This document shows, piece after piece, positions 45,216-57,182 of a DNA stretch of 64,000 nucleotides. The stretch is taken from contig JAJUBI010000002.1 in NCBI GenBank assembly GCA_022419385.1, forward strand, positions 2,976,001 to 3,040,000. Direction: 5' to 3'. The translations under genes and the position numbers were made by a program. Positions within the stretch are counted from its first letter, which is position 1. Every line of letters starts with the position of its first letter. Below the pieces are notes generated by a model. The model worked only from the letters and a program-made list of their open reading frames with translations, was not told the DNA's origin and searched no databases. The stretch is from Paraconiothyrium sp. Pb-2020 (taxonomy: Eukaryota > Ascomycota > Dothideomycetes > Pleosporales > Didymosphaeriaceae).

Positions 45216-47286
45216 CTACCCCAGATATTCACTACCCACGAAAAGGGGCATCGAGTCCTCCCACATACTGTCCGTGACCAACCTTTTATTCGACCCATCT
45301 GCATCCATGATCGCAATCTGCCCGTACGGCTGAAATGTCTGATCATAACTTGCGCACTCATCGCGAAACCCATACTCAGCAGTACTGTACATGATTCTCC
45401 CGTCGTGGCTCCACACAGCATGCGCGTCATTACCGCCACTGCTCGTCAAGATCTGCAGATCTGTGCCGTCGGGTCGAATAGTCGCAACGTCGAAGTTCGT
45501 GTAGGAGCGGCGGCGCGCAAAAACTATTCGCTCGCCGTCCAGTGACCACATGGGCGTATTATCGTAGACATCTGCGGTGCCGTTGGTGAGTACGCGGACG
45601 GAGCGGGTGGCAAGGTCCATGACGCGCAGCCCGTATTCCTTGCCGAAGACACGATACACAATGGACTTGCCGTCAGGTGAGTAGCTGGGGAAGCCAGTGT
45701 TGGCCTCATCTGCAAAGGTGAGCTGCTCAGCGGTAGAGCCATTGGCACTGATTTGCCATAACGTGCCTGACCCTGTGGCACGAGATTGGAACCACGAGCC
45801 CAGTCCAACAACCAGATCGCCAGAGGGGGACCACGAGGGTTGGAAGGCACCTGTGAGACCTTTGCTGATGGCCGAGGTGTCATTCAGATGATCATATACA
45901 TCGAAGGCATCCACCAGATCTGTGGCATCGGGTTTCATTGTAACAACGCTAGAGTTGCCAAGTTGCTTTTGTGTAATAGCGAGGCGACCTTGGAGTGAGA
46001 GCTGCGGGAAGACATCTGTGAAGCGATATTCCCAATCAGCGTCCCAGCTATACAGCTGCTTGCCCATTGGGCGGACAGCCTTGAAGTCTACTTTTTCGTA
46101 GACTACCTGTGTGCCATCAGGCGACCAGGACGGTGAGCGCAGTGATGCCTTGACCTGCATATAAGTACCATTCCCAGTCGTGCCATTCCCGATGGTTTCA
46201 TGGGCTGTATAGTTTAAACCTTCGTTGGCGGGAGTCTTCACCAGGTAGCCGATGACATTGCTGGTAACCCACTGTGGGTTCATCTTCAGTCCAGGACCTG
46301 AAGTATGTGCGATAGCATCCTGGCCACTCCCAAAGTCAACCGACACAAGCTGTCCAGTCACGCCACTGACCGACTCAGGGCGGTGAGAGTCCCAGGTAGC
46401 CTCCGTGGTGATCTCGTAAAAGATCACGCGCTTGCCATCGGGAGAAAACTTAGGGGATCCCAAACAATAATCCTTCTTCGTTGCGAGCTGCCGGAAGTCG
46501 CTACCATTGGGCCTAATGACGTATATCGATAGTTCCTGCGTATGCTCCCAGCCAGTACCATTGCCGTGACCACGCCATTGGGTGTTACGAGCGGAAGAGA
46601 AAGCAATCCATTCACCGTCCGGCGACCATGCAGGCCGATAGTAACCCTCGGGTAAGCTTGAATTCCCCGCAACCAAGGCAGTATTGGTCAGGTTCTTCTC
46701 CTCACCCGTTGTGAGATCTTTGACCCATACATTCGCTTTGTAGTTGTTCGCTGTAGAAACGTACGCAATCTTGTTGCCATCCGGGCTAAGCACACCCTGG
46801 GCCTCGTAGGACGATGTGGCGATGATCTGCTCTAAGCCAGTTCCATCTGGTCGGACTCGATAGATATCCTGACATATATAGAGTCAGCTCTCCAGTCATC
46901 GAGCTCGAAATGGCACTAACAGAGTTTCCGTCCCCATTCCGCTCGGTTGTGAACGTAATCCACTGTCCGTCAGGCGAGAAGCTGGCCTGATAGTCGAAGG
47001 TCGATTCGTTGCCCAACAGCTTTTGCTCATTGCTGCCATCAGCATTTGCAATGTATATCTCGGAGGTCCCAGGGGCAATGCGATTTAAAAAAAATGCGCC
47101 TTTCTTTCCTTCTGCCCGACGCAGTGCATGTCGAGGCAGTGAGCCACTTTCCTGCTTTTTGACATACGGACTGGCTGAGCGTTGTTCCACGGCAGAAGCA
47201 GCGTATGGACAGCTACTTCGCTGCTGCATGCCAGGGCAGGCATGCGCACTTAGGGCCAGGGCCGACAATAGAAGAAAGATACGCAT
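45216..47286 (-). CDS. Secreted TolB-like/WD40-like beta-propeller protein
   Basis: Predicted complement(join 45216..46868, 46921..47286), 672 residues. The intron (52 nt, donor GTTAGT) is in phase 0 and restores GNSDIYRVRPDGTGLEQI. The N-terminus MRIFLLLSALALSAHA is a classical signal peptide. The mature protein has repeated propeller blades with the PD40 pattern: FSPDGQWITFTTERNG, LSPDGNKIAYVS, WSPDGEWIAFSSARN, FSPDGKRVIFYE, WSPDGTQVVYEK, YSPDGKSIVYRVF and WSLDGERIVFARR. Several N-x-S/T sites agree with extracellular glycosylation. There is no protease or lyase domain attached, so binding or a structural role is more likely than catalysis; the true function is unknown. The start at 47286 is preferred to an in-frame upstream codon because the signal peptide begins there. 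Confidence 0.85.
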
Positions 47287-48586
47287 CTTAATGATTGAGA
47301 TGTGACTGGGCAATCTCAATATCGAGTACGAGTATACGCTCTTATATGAGGATTACATATTCGATATTCGTACAAAAATACTATTGAAATATTTCCACGG
47401 TCTGAGGGTACTAGTGTGTGAGAGTGGACCAGCCCGTTATATTGTACAACAAGTGCGACTAAATGCGTGTTTTGCTCGCCGTTAGCTTTCTTGGGTGTGG
47501 GCATGGCAGAAGTATATATGTGTAACCAATTAACGGAGTGTTTAAACGGGCGGATCTGGCTAGCGGGCCCTAACGTGTTGGGGAAGGCATAATGCACGTC
47601 GTAGCTTTTCCAGGCCGAGAACTCACTTCCTTCATCTTCTTCAGCACCACCGTGGTCTCTCTCCCCAATCACAGATCGGAGATTTGCTTCAAGGAGCGGA
47701 TAAAGACTACACACAGTATAGACTGCATCATCGTGGTGAGGGATTAGTCCGGCTGGGCATACAGGGTGTTGTACGAAAACTTACGAATGCGGTCTAGTGC
47801 GTTCTTGCTGTTGTCGATAATCATTAGCCCCTCTACGCTAATTGAGTAATATCGAAGAGCTATCTAATGTCTTCGAATGCCTAGAGGGACCGTGCTGCCT
47901 GGAGAAATTCATATGGCACTGAACTCGTGCAGTGATCGATCACTAAACTGAAGACATGAACACAACACAATCAGACATACAAGCACAGTGCCCACACTAA
48001 CGACTAAACACGTAAGTACTGATATTGACCAGATAGTATAGGGTCCAAACTCTAGGATGTATCGTAGTTCGAAATACCCTAGGATCGGTGTCATAGATCT
48101 CGTTTATTATTTAGCATGCTTGTAGCCGACCTTCGGCTTGATACTGAAGCTTAACAAGAGCAGGTCAAATTTGGGTGTCCGCCACTGTGAGCAGTAATCA
48201 ATCTTCAAAGTTTAGTATCCTCGAGTATATACGTACAAATGCTCTGCGATCAGGTACTTCGTGTCCGATTAGTGGCACATGTAGAGATCACGAATATCAG
48301 CCATGGTAGTGGTGTTCCTTGCAATCATAATTGCCAACAAGATAAAAGAAAGCCACAGGCCCCCGAAGGGGTGTTCTGCCCGATGGTGGGTTGGTCATAG
48401 CACTGGATGGGCTGACAATAAAAGAATAAGCAAGAATAACGCAAACGTTGTCGCAGTCTTAAAGCAACACTACAACCTCGCGTGAGAAACAGATCATCGT
48501 GTCCAGTGCACCAATGCAATGGTACTCTTATTTCACACCATATCCAAGTAATGAATCCCCTTATCAACTGACGACGCTCCCAGCAC
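47287..48586. other. Upstream region of the beta-propeller gene and 3' flank of the AA9 gene
   Basis: This 1.3-kb spacer holds no recognised gene. On the minus strand a TATAAG element lies about 55-60 bases before the beta-propeller start codon (forward 47341-47350). Confidence 0.5.
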
Positions 48587-49477
48587 CTACTGGAACTCCT
48601 TGGCGTGCTCCCTCTTCGCAATTTTACCTAGCGCCGGGCCGGGAATAGTGTAGGAAGAGAAGGAAGAATAAAGTTGAAACAAGATGCGGGATCTAGTTCG
48701 CATCAGTACATGATCTTATCAACGTCACTCAAGATGAGCGCTTACCAGATGCCTTGTAAAAGCTCGTAGCCGGCACGCCACCCGTTGGCTTTCCACTTCC
48801 GCTTCCGGTGACCGCAAAGTTGACGCACTGAGGATACGCCTGTGCACCGTTGGTCGATCCCGCAGAGTGTAAGGCAATGATTTCATGGCGAACAACGTAA
48901 TTTCCAGCGGCCAAGTTGGATGGGATAGTGATTGTCCAGGTGTTGTTTGCAGCGATCAGGTTGTCGGTGGCCCAGGTACCGGGGTTGGATCCTGAGATCC
49001 AACCCTGTTGGTCGAGCTTTGTCCACGAGAGGGATGTCTTGGCTACGGCGCCGCAATCGCCTTTGCAATCAGCAATATAATCAATCACGGGTCTTTTGTT
49101 GTAGCTTGTTAGCTGATTGCATACGTGAATCGCATCCAAAAATAAGAAATGGACTTCATAAGAACGACCTACCCCTTGTGGCTGACTGGCCATGTATCCC
49201 AGTAGAACGTAGCTGTATTACCCGCCTTGATATTGACGTAGGCTCCATTGCTCGTCCCGCTCTTGTGGCACACGATCGCATCAGTGGCAAATGCGTCGGG
49301 GCTCACGAATCCGTTGTCCAGGTTATCCGCTTTCCAGCCCACGGTCTTGGGCACCGGATTCTGGTACTGCAACGCAGCATTCCATCCTTGGTAAAGAACG
49401 CCATCAGCCTTGACCTGCTCGACGTGCCCGTGTGCAGATACGAGCGCAGGTAGCGCAGCGAGGAGAATATAGCGCAT
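48587..49477 (-). CDS. AA9 lytic polysaccharide monooxygenase (former GH61)
   Basis: Predicted complement(join 48587..48627, 48746..49092, 49173..49477), 230 residues. The signal peptide MRYILLAALPALVSA is followed directly by HGHVEQV, giving the N-terminal His of the copper-binding histidine brace. The second copper His is in WPVSHKGPVIDYIA, and the axial Tyr is in AYPQCVNF. Other AA9 features are the region DAFATDAIVCHKSGTSNGAY and SWTKLDQQGW. AA9 enzymes oxidatively cleave cellulose or related beta-1,4-glucans outside the cell, using copper and an electron donor. No cellulose-binding module is attached. A 118-nt intron leads to a last exon of only 13 codons, ending EHAKEFQ; this tail is the least certain part. 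If that intron is retained, the protein ends four codons after the donor site. Confidence 0.88.
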
Positions 49478-50741
49478 AGCTGGTCTCGGCGCGCGTGGAC
49501 TAAATGGAAATTTGATCTGGATATAATGGGTTATAGTAGGAGAAGGAAGGGATATGCACCGCATTGGAATATAAGCAGTGCTTCCCGGGTTACGAACGCT
49601 GTTATATAGCACGCAAACCCCCTTGTCCCTGGTTCTCAGCGCGGCCCAGTCTCTCACACCCTCTCGATTATATTCGTATATTGGCTGCCTCGACCGCGAA
49701 TCGGTACTGGGTTGCGGGTTGTGGGATGAGCAAGCCTGTGCCATGCAAAGTCACTTGACGCGCAATTCGGGCCACGTCTTCCACGAGTGAGGAATAGTCA
49801 AGTAAACGACCGGCCTATCGGAACATCGTGATCTGTAGCAATATGTGTAGTCCGGTGTGACCGCTGAGCAGCGTGTGCGGGAAGATTAATCTATGCTCGG
49901 CTAAGGGAATATTCGAGTCGGCTCCAGACTTTGCCTTGCCGGCCGGCATGCTTGAAGGAGTCGTAAGATAGGAACATGGCATGGAGAAATCCCATAGGTC
50001 AATCACATATGCAGAAAGACTATAAAAGAACTCACCTTGATCGTGGCAGCTGGTCGTTGCCATGTATATGGGAGGATGGAGCTTCATAACTTCCCCTGCA
50101 CGGCTGCTGTTTCACCTCACCGACATGACGCTGTGTAACGAAAAACCCCACGGGGTATGGGTTCGGAAGGCACGAGATACCATGTGATGGGTCGTCATTT
50201 TTCCACGTCTGTTGATCTGATTAGCGGAGAGGAGGTTGATCAGCGTAGAGGAATACGGACCGGTTTGCCGGGTAATTGCAAAGGACGCCCATGCTAGTCG
50301 CGCTCCCAGGAACCTAGTAATGCGCCATTGTCCGAGCCGACCTAGGTTATATGAGCACTCACTGAGGGCTATTTGCCAAATGGGACCACGGGAACTGGCC
50401 TGTCTCAAGACCGCATTCGCCTTCCCCTTCCAACGCTGCTCTGGCGTTCTTTCATGCCGAACGTCTGAATCAAACCTTGAATGGTACTGAGAACCGCCTA
50501 CAAGGCAACAGGATCAAGTTAAACGTGTACCAGATCATGAAGTGAAGAATAGTCTTATTTATAGCTTCGTCGTTCACGAACCGAGCCTTAACCCAACCCT
50601 CATCAAGACAACATAAGCAAGTAGTCGCAATTCGATACAACTCGCGATGCAGTCTGTCTCTTGTTCTTAACACCAATCCTAACCGCTCGAACCCGGCCTT
50701 GACCAAGGCCTTGCGCTCAACGGACTTGAGTCGTTGACTCC
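49478..50741. other. Promoter region of the AA9 gene and 3' flank of PAN3
   Basis: 1.26 kb with no recognised gene. The first 200 bases contain a TATA-like element for the AA9 gene. Confidence 0.5.
49602..49608 (-). promoter_or_regulatory. TATA-like box of the AA9 gene
   Basis: TATATAA on the minus strand lies about 125-131 bases before the AA9 start codon at 49477. Inducible cellulase-type genes commonly have TATA elements. This is a sequence match only. Confidence 0.4.
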
Positions 50742-53005
50742 CTATTTCCCCGATTGCCGGCCCGCTCGAACCAAGTCCTGAAAGCTGGACTCCAGTCCAC
50801 GCTTCAACTCTCTGTAGCTGACTATGAGCACGTTTTGCTCGTCACGGCTGACCAGCATGACCTTCTCTTCCGTCCCAGCATCTAGCTTGTTCAAGCAGTC
50901 GAGCACATGCGCCAAATTCGTAACGGGATGCCCGTTCGCATCGACTTGATGGAAAACATAATCGCGGAAGAGCTTGAGATAGTATCTCTCTCCGGTCTCC
51001 GCCCATAAGGACGAGGAGGCTGGTCCTGTGTTGCCAGGTACGTGTTGTGATGCGTCAAGCTCCGGACGTTCGTTGACAAAGTTCAGCTTGACGAGTAGAC
51101 GCGCAATGCGCGACGATTCGAGTTCGCGAGCGAGAGTGTTGGTCATGGTATCCTGTGCGTGTAGCTCACTGTCAAGGACTGTCGCCATCTGATCTGCAAT
51201 GCCGCCCAGGAACGTATCAATATCTTTGTGGACGGTCCCAGGCGTGGTGGGTGAAGAAGGCGCACTGGCGCTTGTTTGCGGGCTGATGAGCCACTGGATG
51301 CACTCTTTCAAGCGGGCCGTGTAGCTCCGCGTGATGTAGTCCATAGACTTCTGCATGTTCAAATGTGCAGACAGATTTCCATTTGCAATGCAAAGAATCA
51401 ATCGGCCGAGTTGAAGCAGATCATCTGCTTGCATTTCTGGAAGAGCTTGTGCAGTCTCGTGTTGCACAACGTCCAAAATGCCACAGGCGTTTAGTCGTAT
51501 CCGATTTTTGGATGTTAGTATAATCTTTGAGGGCGATATAAGTCGTGCAGCCAGACCAGAACCATGAATAGCCTTTAGGGCGGATGCAATTTGTACAAGG
51601 TAGCCCCAAAGAACCTGCTCGGGTACGTGCGAGGTTGCCGCCTGCCTGCCGTGATAGCGCTGCATCGGCACCTGCTTGAAATGTTCCTCCGCAAGCGTTC
51701 TCGAATTTGGATGATAGTCGGTAACAAAGATAAGCGAGCTGTCTCCAAATGCCCGTGTCGTAAAGGCTTCGTGGATCGTTACCACACTGCCATTCAATAT
51801 TCGCTTCCAAGCTTGAGCGGATCGGATGGCGGTCTCGTTGGTGAGGCGAAAATTTTCTAAGCGGCGCAAGGCGTACATGTTTCCATCCTTACTGGAGACG
51901 GCCTTATAGACCCAATTTGTATAGCCAAAAATCGATTGATTCTTCTGCGGTGATGTGTCCAAGCAGAAGAGAGAATGGAACTGCTCTATAGGAGGTATCG
52001 AAGAGTTTGAAGCGACCTGTCTGGATATCTCTGCCTTCTTTTGTAGATCCTCGCGCACAGAATCTGGAATGAAGAAGTCATGCGCTGTGCGTTGGTAAGC
52101 CAGCAAGCCCGTGGGCTGAGGACCGACAGGCCAATACAGGTGGTAAGAGGGTGATGACTGAAAGCCACCTGCACTCCCGAAAAACGATGCACCGGAAAGG
52201 GAAGGGTCCTGGGCATACGGATTGATGGCACTAGTTTGGTGGCCAGAGCTGGTGATGGCGGATATTGCGGAAGATGCAGTAAAGGGATCGTAGCTCAAAG
52301 CCTGCGCCTGCGCGTTGGGGTCCACCTGTCCGCTTAGCATGTGCAGTGATTCATATAGTCCAGAATATTCAACCAAAAGGATTCGGGCAGGGACAAAGAT
52401 GAAACGAAATCGAACCTACCATCTGATTTTCAAATGTCTGGCCTGGGACAAATTCGGTGAAGTCTTGCTGCTGTGGATGCCATTCCACCACGGGTTCTTT
52501 CGTCTGCAGGCTGGGGGTGCTTGCAGCTAGGCAAACTTAGTAATCAAGGTAGGTGCAATTCACGGCTTCACCTACCTGAACGTTGCGACTTGGGGGTGAA
52601 TATGGCGGCATTGGCGGCTTTGGGAGAAATGGCGGCGCCACGGGATGAGGGGGTGAGGCTTCCATTGGTACTGGTTTGTAGCGGTGTGAAGGACGGAGAG
52701 TCTACGTTGAAGCGCTTCAGCTTATTTTCGTTCTGGCCTAGCTTGGTGGAATCGTGTATGTATGGACAGGCTGACCACGTTAGAATGCGACTCGCGGCGG
52801 GAATAGCAAGCACTCACTGTTCTCATAGCGGCAATGGCCGTATATGGTGACATTGCGGCAGAAGGTGTTCTTCGCTTCTGAGAGCTGCGTGTCAGAGATG
52901 GATGAGTGTACTGTATCATGGCCCAAGCATACCGCGACCTTTGGGCCTGGGGGAGGCTACTCCCCGCCGCGAGTCCCCCGCCGGGCCCCCGTACGTCGTG
53001 GCCAT
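50742..53005 (-). CDS. PAN3: PAN2-PAN3 deadenylation complex subunit PAN3
   Basis: Predicted complement(join 50742..52325, 52420..52526, 52576..52770, 52818..52877, 52933..53005), 672 residues, all phases closed. The N-terminal CCCH zinc finger is rebuilt over two introns: FCRNVTIYGHCRYEN then TCPYIH, spacing C-x8-C-x5-C-x3-H. A PAM2-like poly(A)-binding-protein motif, QQQDFTEFVPGQTF, lies at about 130-145. Next comes the pseudokinase (GYTNWVYKAVSSKDGNMYAL, RTLAEEHF, LWGYLVQIASALKAIHGSG), then a coiled coil and the C-terminal knob (RYYLKLFRDYVFHQVDANG). PAN3 dimerises, binds poly(A)-binding protein and recruits the nuclease PAN2 to shorten poly(A) tails. The start MATTYGGPAGDSRRGV is the best fit to the family, but the frame is open a further 206 codons upstream. 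Confidence 0.92.
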
Positions 53006-54315
53006 GGAGCGTCCCTGGTGCACGGCGGCGGCGTGGGTGTGCGACTGCTGTCTCTGCAGCGAGCGCGTGCTCTGAGGCGACGATGCAGCGCTCTGGGAGT
53101 CGTGTCTAGGAGCCTGCGGCACAGACGTCTTGCGTTCTGAGCCTGTGCTATCCGAGGACCCGGCTCCGTTCCTAGTCCATTTGGTCGTCTTGTTGTGTGT
53201 TTTGGCGCGTCTTGTGTTCTTTGCCTGCTTCTGAGGCGTTGTCTCACCGCGGCGCAGCTCCGCAGGCGGGTCCAGCGTGGGGATCGAGTCCCGCGACGAC
53301 GACGAGGACGTCAACTCGGAGAGGGGGGCACTGGAGGTCGTGTCGGAACCAGCAGAGACGTTCGCATGTGGCTGCTGCTGTTGCGCCAGCGGCGAGGAGG
53401 GACGCGGCAGCGGGTCGGCACCGAGGACGTCTGCTTTGTTCGGGAAGGGTTGGGTGCTCGAGTGGGCGCGTACGTGGGACCGGTGGGTTCCTGGCAGCAT
53501 GTCAATTGACGTTCCCACCGTGTCGGCCTGGCATCGCGACGCGGAAGGGCGCTGTGCGAAGTCGTCGTCTCCCAAACCGCCCGACAGCATTGCGGGCGGG
53601 CGGGCGTCGTCGATAGCGGCCAAAGTGGAGTAGAGTACCTCAGAAACGCCCGCACATGCGACTGGACGGTGGGCTCCACCCCGCGGCTATTCCTGCTGCT
53701 TCACAAGTAAAAGGCAGCCGCGTCTCCATGGGCATGCGCAATCCAGCTATCCAAAGAACGGGCGATGCAAGAAGCGTGCTGTCTGCGACGGCCGGCTTGT
53801 GGCCTGCCTATCAGACGCCCAGCGCCTCGCCGCTACTACTCAAGCGCCATGTGTTTGCGACGGTTGCACCGCTTACTAACCATCGTCCTCGTCCCATCGC
53901 CACCACCTGGTCGTCTTCCCTCCCACTGTGTACCGCCCCTTCTGCCCCTACGCTTGCGCCGTCGCTCTGAGCTACCATGAGCCTACGACGGTGCCTCGCC
54001 CTGGAGTGTAGGAGAGTGTGTCCGCCAGAGTAGTGTGGCGGGCGCATCTGTCGTATATCCTCACCTTTCAGGGCCCATGTCACAGGATTCCAGAACCCCT
54101 CATGAGGCGCTGCATAGGCTGCCCTATCGCCTTTGGTTCGCCAACGTATTCTGTACATGTAGTAATAACAATGGTGAAGCAGGTTGAACTCCAGATGCCA
54201 ACCCCCGACCTCCACGTGCGTTCACCACCGCCCCTCGCACTTTCCTTAATAGGTACTCGCGCACTTCACGACGCGCTGCCCATACTTTGACCTCAACCGT
54301 GCAACTAGGTCCGAG
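53006..54315. other. Divergent promoter region between PAN3 and the Cys-rich gene
   Basis: This is 1.3 kb, GC-rich near PAN3, with several overlapping open frames on both strands (53006-53680) and none showing family features. C/T-rich stretches at 53880-53970 and 54220-54310 fit promoter or leader sequence. Confidence 0.5.
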
Positions 54316-55245
54316 ATGGAGCCATCCAGGATCGAGAGCCTGAACACTCCCAGCGCGCTCAAATCCGAGTCATCGAACAATTACGCGGAGCTCGAGGTCC
54401 ACCCCATCGGCTACCCTTACCACACCTACGAGGCAAACGGCATCGAACCATGCTCCATTCCCCAGGGTGGGTGCAGCCTACCTGTCCACATGTTGACTTG
54501 CGGTCACATTGTCGCCATCGACAGTCTGAGCGGAGCTGCCGACAACCGCTGCGGCCTCAATTGTCTACACGTCGCCATCTGGATCAAGCAGCAAACCATG
54601 AACGTGCCATTGGGACATAATTACCTTCGTGCCGGTACATCGCTCGGACACGCCCTGGCCAGCGCCGCCCCTCCCCAATCCACCAAGGATCCCATTTTGC
54701 CTGCAATCAATCAACATCAGTCTCACGACAATATCTTCTGCGAGATCTGCTATGGATTGCCCGCTAGTAGCTATTTCGTCGTTCCCCGGGAGGTCAAACG
54801 TGCACTCGCCTTTACCCGGCCCGTCATCGAGCACTATACTGGCTTCACCAACGAGCAGATTGTGAAGCTGCTCTGTAAACCTTTCTACAACCACAACCAT
54901 CCTCATCCCGGCTACAACTGGCAACTCCCACATATCCTCCGCTGCGGCCACGAGGTTTGGGCTCAGCCGGCCCGACCCTGCGCAGCAAATTGCATCGACA
55001 TCCCCGAGTGCAAGAACAGGATCTCCCTAGGGAACAAGAAGCAAGGCGATGTCATCTTCTGCCACGAATGCGTGTACCGTGCAGAAATGGTGTACGAGCG
55101 GTATGCCCAGATCGGGAAGGCTATGACCCAGGGAACATCGTCGCACATGGGGCCGCAGGGCGTACTGGTGCCTAAGAAAGCATGGGAAATTCCTCAGACT
55201 CAAGTCGGGTCCACGGTTGCTACTGCTGGAACTGGTGATTACTAG
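54316..55245 (+). CDS. Cys/His-rich protein with a duplicated putative metal-binding module
   Basis: One exon of 309 residues; I do not recognise a named family. Two similar Cys/His modules are visible. Module 1 has LTCGHIV (C62, H64), NRCGLNCLHV (C79, C83) and, after an insert, IFCEICYG (C142, C145). Module 2 has LRCGHEVW (C210, H212), RPCAANCIDI (C222, C226) and IFCHECVY (C249, C252). The common plan C-x-H ... C-x3-C ... C-x2-C suggests RING- or treble-clef-like zinc binding, though neither spacing matches a classical RING. Between the modules lies a helical segment (PREVKRALAFTRPVIEHYTG). There is no signal peptide or membrane helix, so a cytosolic or nuclear location is expected. The start at 54316 is the first ATG of the frame and is preceded by a C-rich leader. 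Function is unknown. Confidence 0.75.
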   Translation: MEPSRIESLNTPSALKSESSNNYAELEVHPIGYPYHTYEANGIEPCSIPQGGCSLPVHMLTCGHIVAIDSLSGAADNRCGLNCLHVAIWIKQQTMNVPLGHNYLRAGTSLGHALASAAPPQSTKDPILPAINQHQSHDNIFCEICYGLPASSYFVVPREVKRALAFTRPVIEHYTGFTNEQIVKLLCKPFYNHNHPHPGYNWQLPHILRCGHEVWAQPARPCAANCIDIPECKNRISLGNKKQGDVIFCHECVYRAEMVYERYAQIGKAMTQGTSSHMGPQGVLVPKKAWEIPQTQVGSTVATAGTGDY

Positions 55246-55902
55246 GCGTATAGAACGACGGACGGGCTACTCTGAATGCCATGTCCAACGGAGACAGCTT
55301 GTTCACCAGTCCGGGTGCAGGAGTATGATGTCAATCAGAAGATCCTATCCTGGTTTTGCTTGTCATCTGAGTGCTGTGGGAGGAAAATAATTCGATGCCC
55401 TTCGTAGACGACTTGATTCTGGCGCGGATTTGTGGTGCCTATAGCTCCACATGTGCTTAATATGAGCTTCAGTGAAATAATTGAGCCCGCTGCGATCGTT
55501 TGTAACCCGGATGGCTACTGCCTGGTTACTATCCGGAGCACATTGTATGCACCACCTGCACCTCCATTAGCTGGGTAGAATGTTCAGATTGTGTATGGAG
55601 GATTCCCGCGATGATGTATGGATATTCTATGATAGATAGAATATAGTACACATAAGTCAGGCGGAGATTAGATTTTCTTACAACTTAGTTGCCAACGTTA
55701 GAACGCTCCAGATATGGAAGTCTCCGCCACGCTCCAGGTACAATTGTGATATACTAGTGTATCAATCGAAGTCCTATGACTCGCTAATCCGTAATGGGCG
55801 ATGTTGTGCACAGACCACTGTGGAGTTCATCTGCGCTTTTCCAGCTCCCAGTACGCCTTTGCGCTTCATCCATCAAACGTTGAATGAAAATGATGCATTA
55901 CC
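55246..55902. other. Intergenic region
   Basis: This is a 3' flank of the Cys-rich gene and promoter region of the Zn2Cys6 gene. Part of it (55560-55680) is A/T-rich. No gene was seen. Confidence 0.5.
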
Positions 55903-57182
55903 ATGCCTTCAGGTGATGTGAATGCAATGAAAACCCGGAAGCCACACAAAAAGTCCCGTAGGGGATGCTTACCATGCAAAGCAAGACATGTCAAAGTGTG
56001 ATTTCCCTTACTGCCTATAGCTAAAATAACATTGGAGCTCCCTGGGCTGACTGTAAACAGTGCGATGAGCAAAAGCCATTCTGCTCAAACTGCGAGAAGT
56101 ATGGCTCAAGTTGCGAGTTCCCTCGGCTGAGGAACGCGGCTGCTCCCGAGGTCGCACTGTCGCCCACTGCGCTGAATACGCCTTCATCTACGCAGGGCTC
56201 CGTTGGGGCCATGGTAAATAAAGATGGAATCGAAGATCAAGAACTAATCGCCGACATTGCGCACATGCGATTGTTGCATCATTTCACCACCGTTACTGCG
56301 AAGACGCTGGCATACGAACCTGAGGTAGCGGATATTTTCATCAGCTACATTCCGAAGATCGCTTTCGAAAACCCCTTTGTTCTTCATGCGATATTATCTC
56401 TCACCGCTCTTCATCTCAGCAGGTCGGAACCGGCTCAACGAGCTGACTACCTCCTTCGAGCCAGGCGCCATCATCAGATCGCACTCACCCAATTCCGGAG
56501 TGAAGTGAAAGACATTTCAGAATCAAACCTCCATGCGGTGCTCATCTTCAACGCCTTCCTTTTCCCTTATACGTGTGCGATGTCTGCAAGCTCGACCGAT
56601 CTTGACGATGCTTTTGAGAGTATCTTTTCGAATTTACTTGTGACTAGGATGGTGGGCCCGCTCATACAAGCCAGCGGAAAGTACGACTCCATGCGACAGT
56701 CTGAACTGGGACGCATTATGCCCAAAGATGTTCATTCGGTCATATGGGACAAAGCGAAGGCGCCGGATGAGACTGAACTGGTTCAGCTGCGAAAATTTGC
56801 GGACGTAATTCACCACATCTACCATCCTGAGATCAACGAAGCATATAGAGAAGCCATCCGCCTGCTGGAACTACTTTTCGATGCAACTGGTCGATTGTCC
56901 AAGCCTCCATCAGACTCTCTGCTTCGAATTTGGATCCATTTTGTCCCGTCTCGGTTCGTCGAATTGCTCTCTGAGAAACAGCCAGGAGCGTTGATCATTT
57001 TCGCGCACTATGGTGTCATCTTGGGGAAGGGTCGACAATATTGGTTCCTGGACGGAATCGATGAATTGATTCTCGCTATTGCCGATGCGTTCGTTCCGAC
57101 AGAATGGAAGAATTGGCTCGATTGGCCGAAAGAGCAGATACGTTCCTGTCGCACACCAATCTCCCAGTCAACGTCAACTTGA
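55903..57182 (+). CDS. Zn2Cys6 transcription factor with UPC2-like C-terminal region
   Basis: Predicted join 55903..55995, 56061..57182, 404 residues. The first exon ends inside the binuclear cluster, and a 65-nt intron is removed to give GCLPCKARHVK then CDEQKPFCSNCEKYGSSCEF. The spacing C-x2-C-x6-C-x6-C-x2-C-x6-C is canonical. The body (MRLLHHFTTVTAKTLAYEPE, FVLHAILSLTALHLSRSEPA, HHQIALTQFRSEVKDISESN) resembles the short C-terminal domain of UPC2/ECM22-type fungal regulators. That domain senses sterols in yeast UPC2 but has diverse roles in filamentous fungi. A role in sterol or secondary metabolism is therefore only a possibility. An RTA1-family lipid-stress membrane protein lies 1 kb downstream on the same strand. 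Confidence 0.82.
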
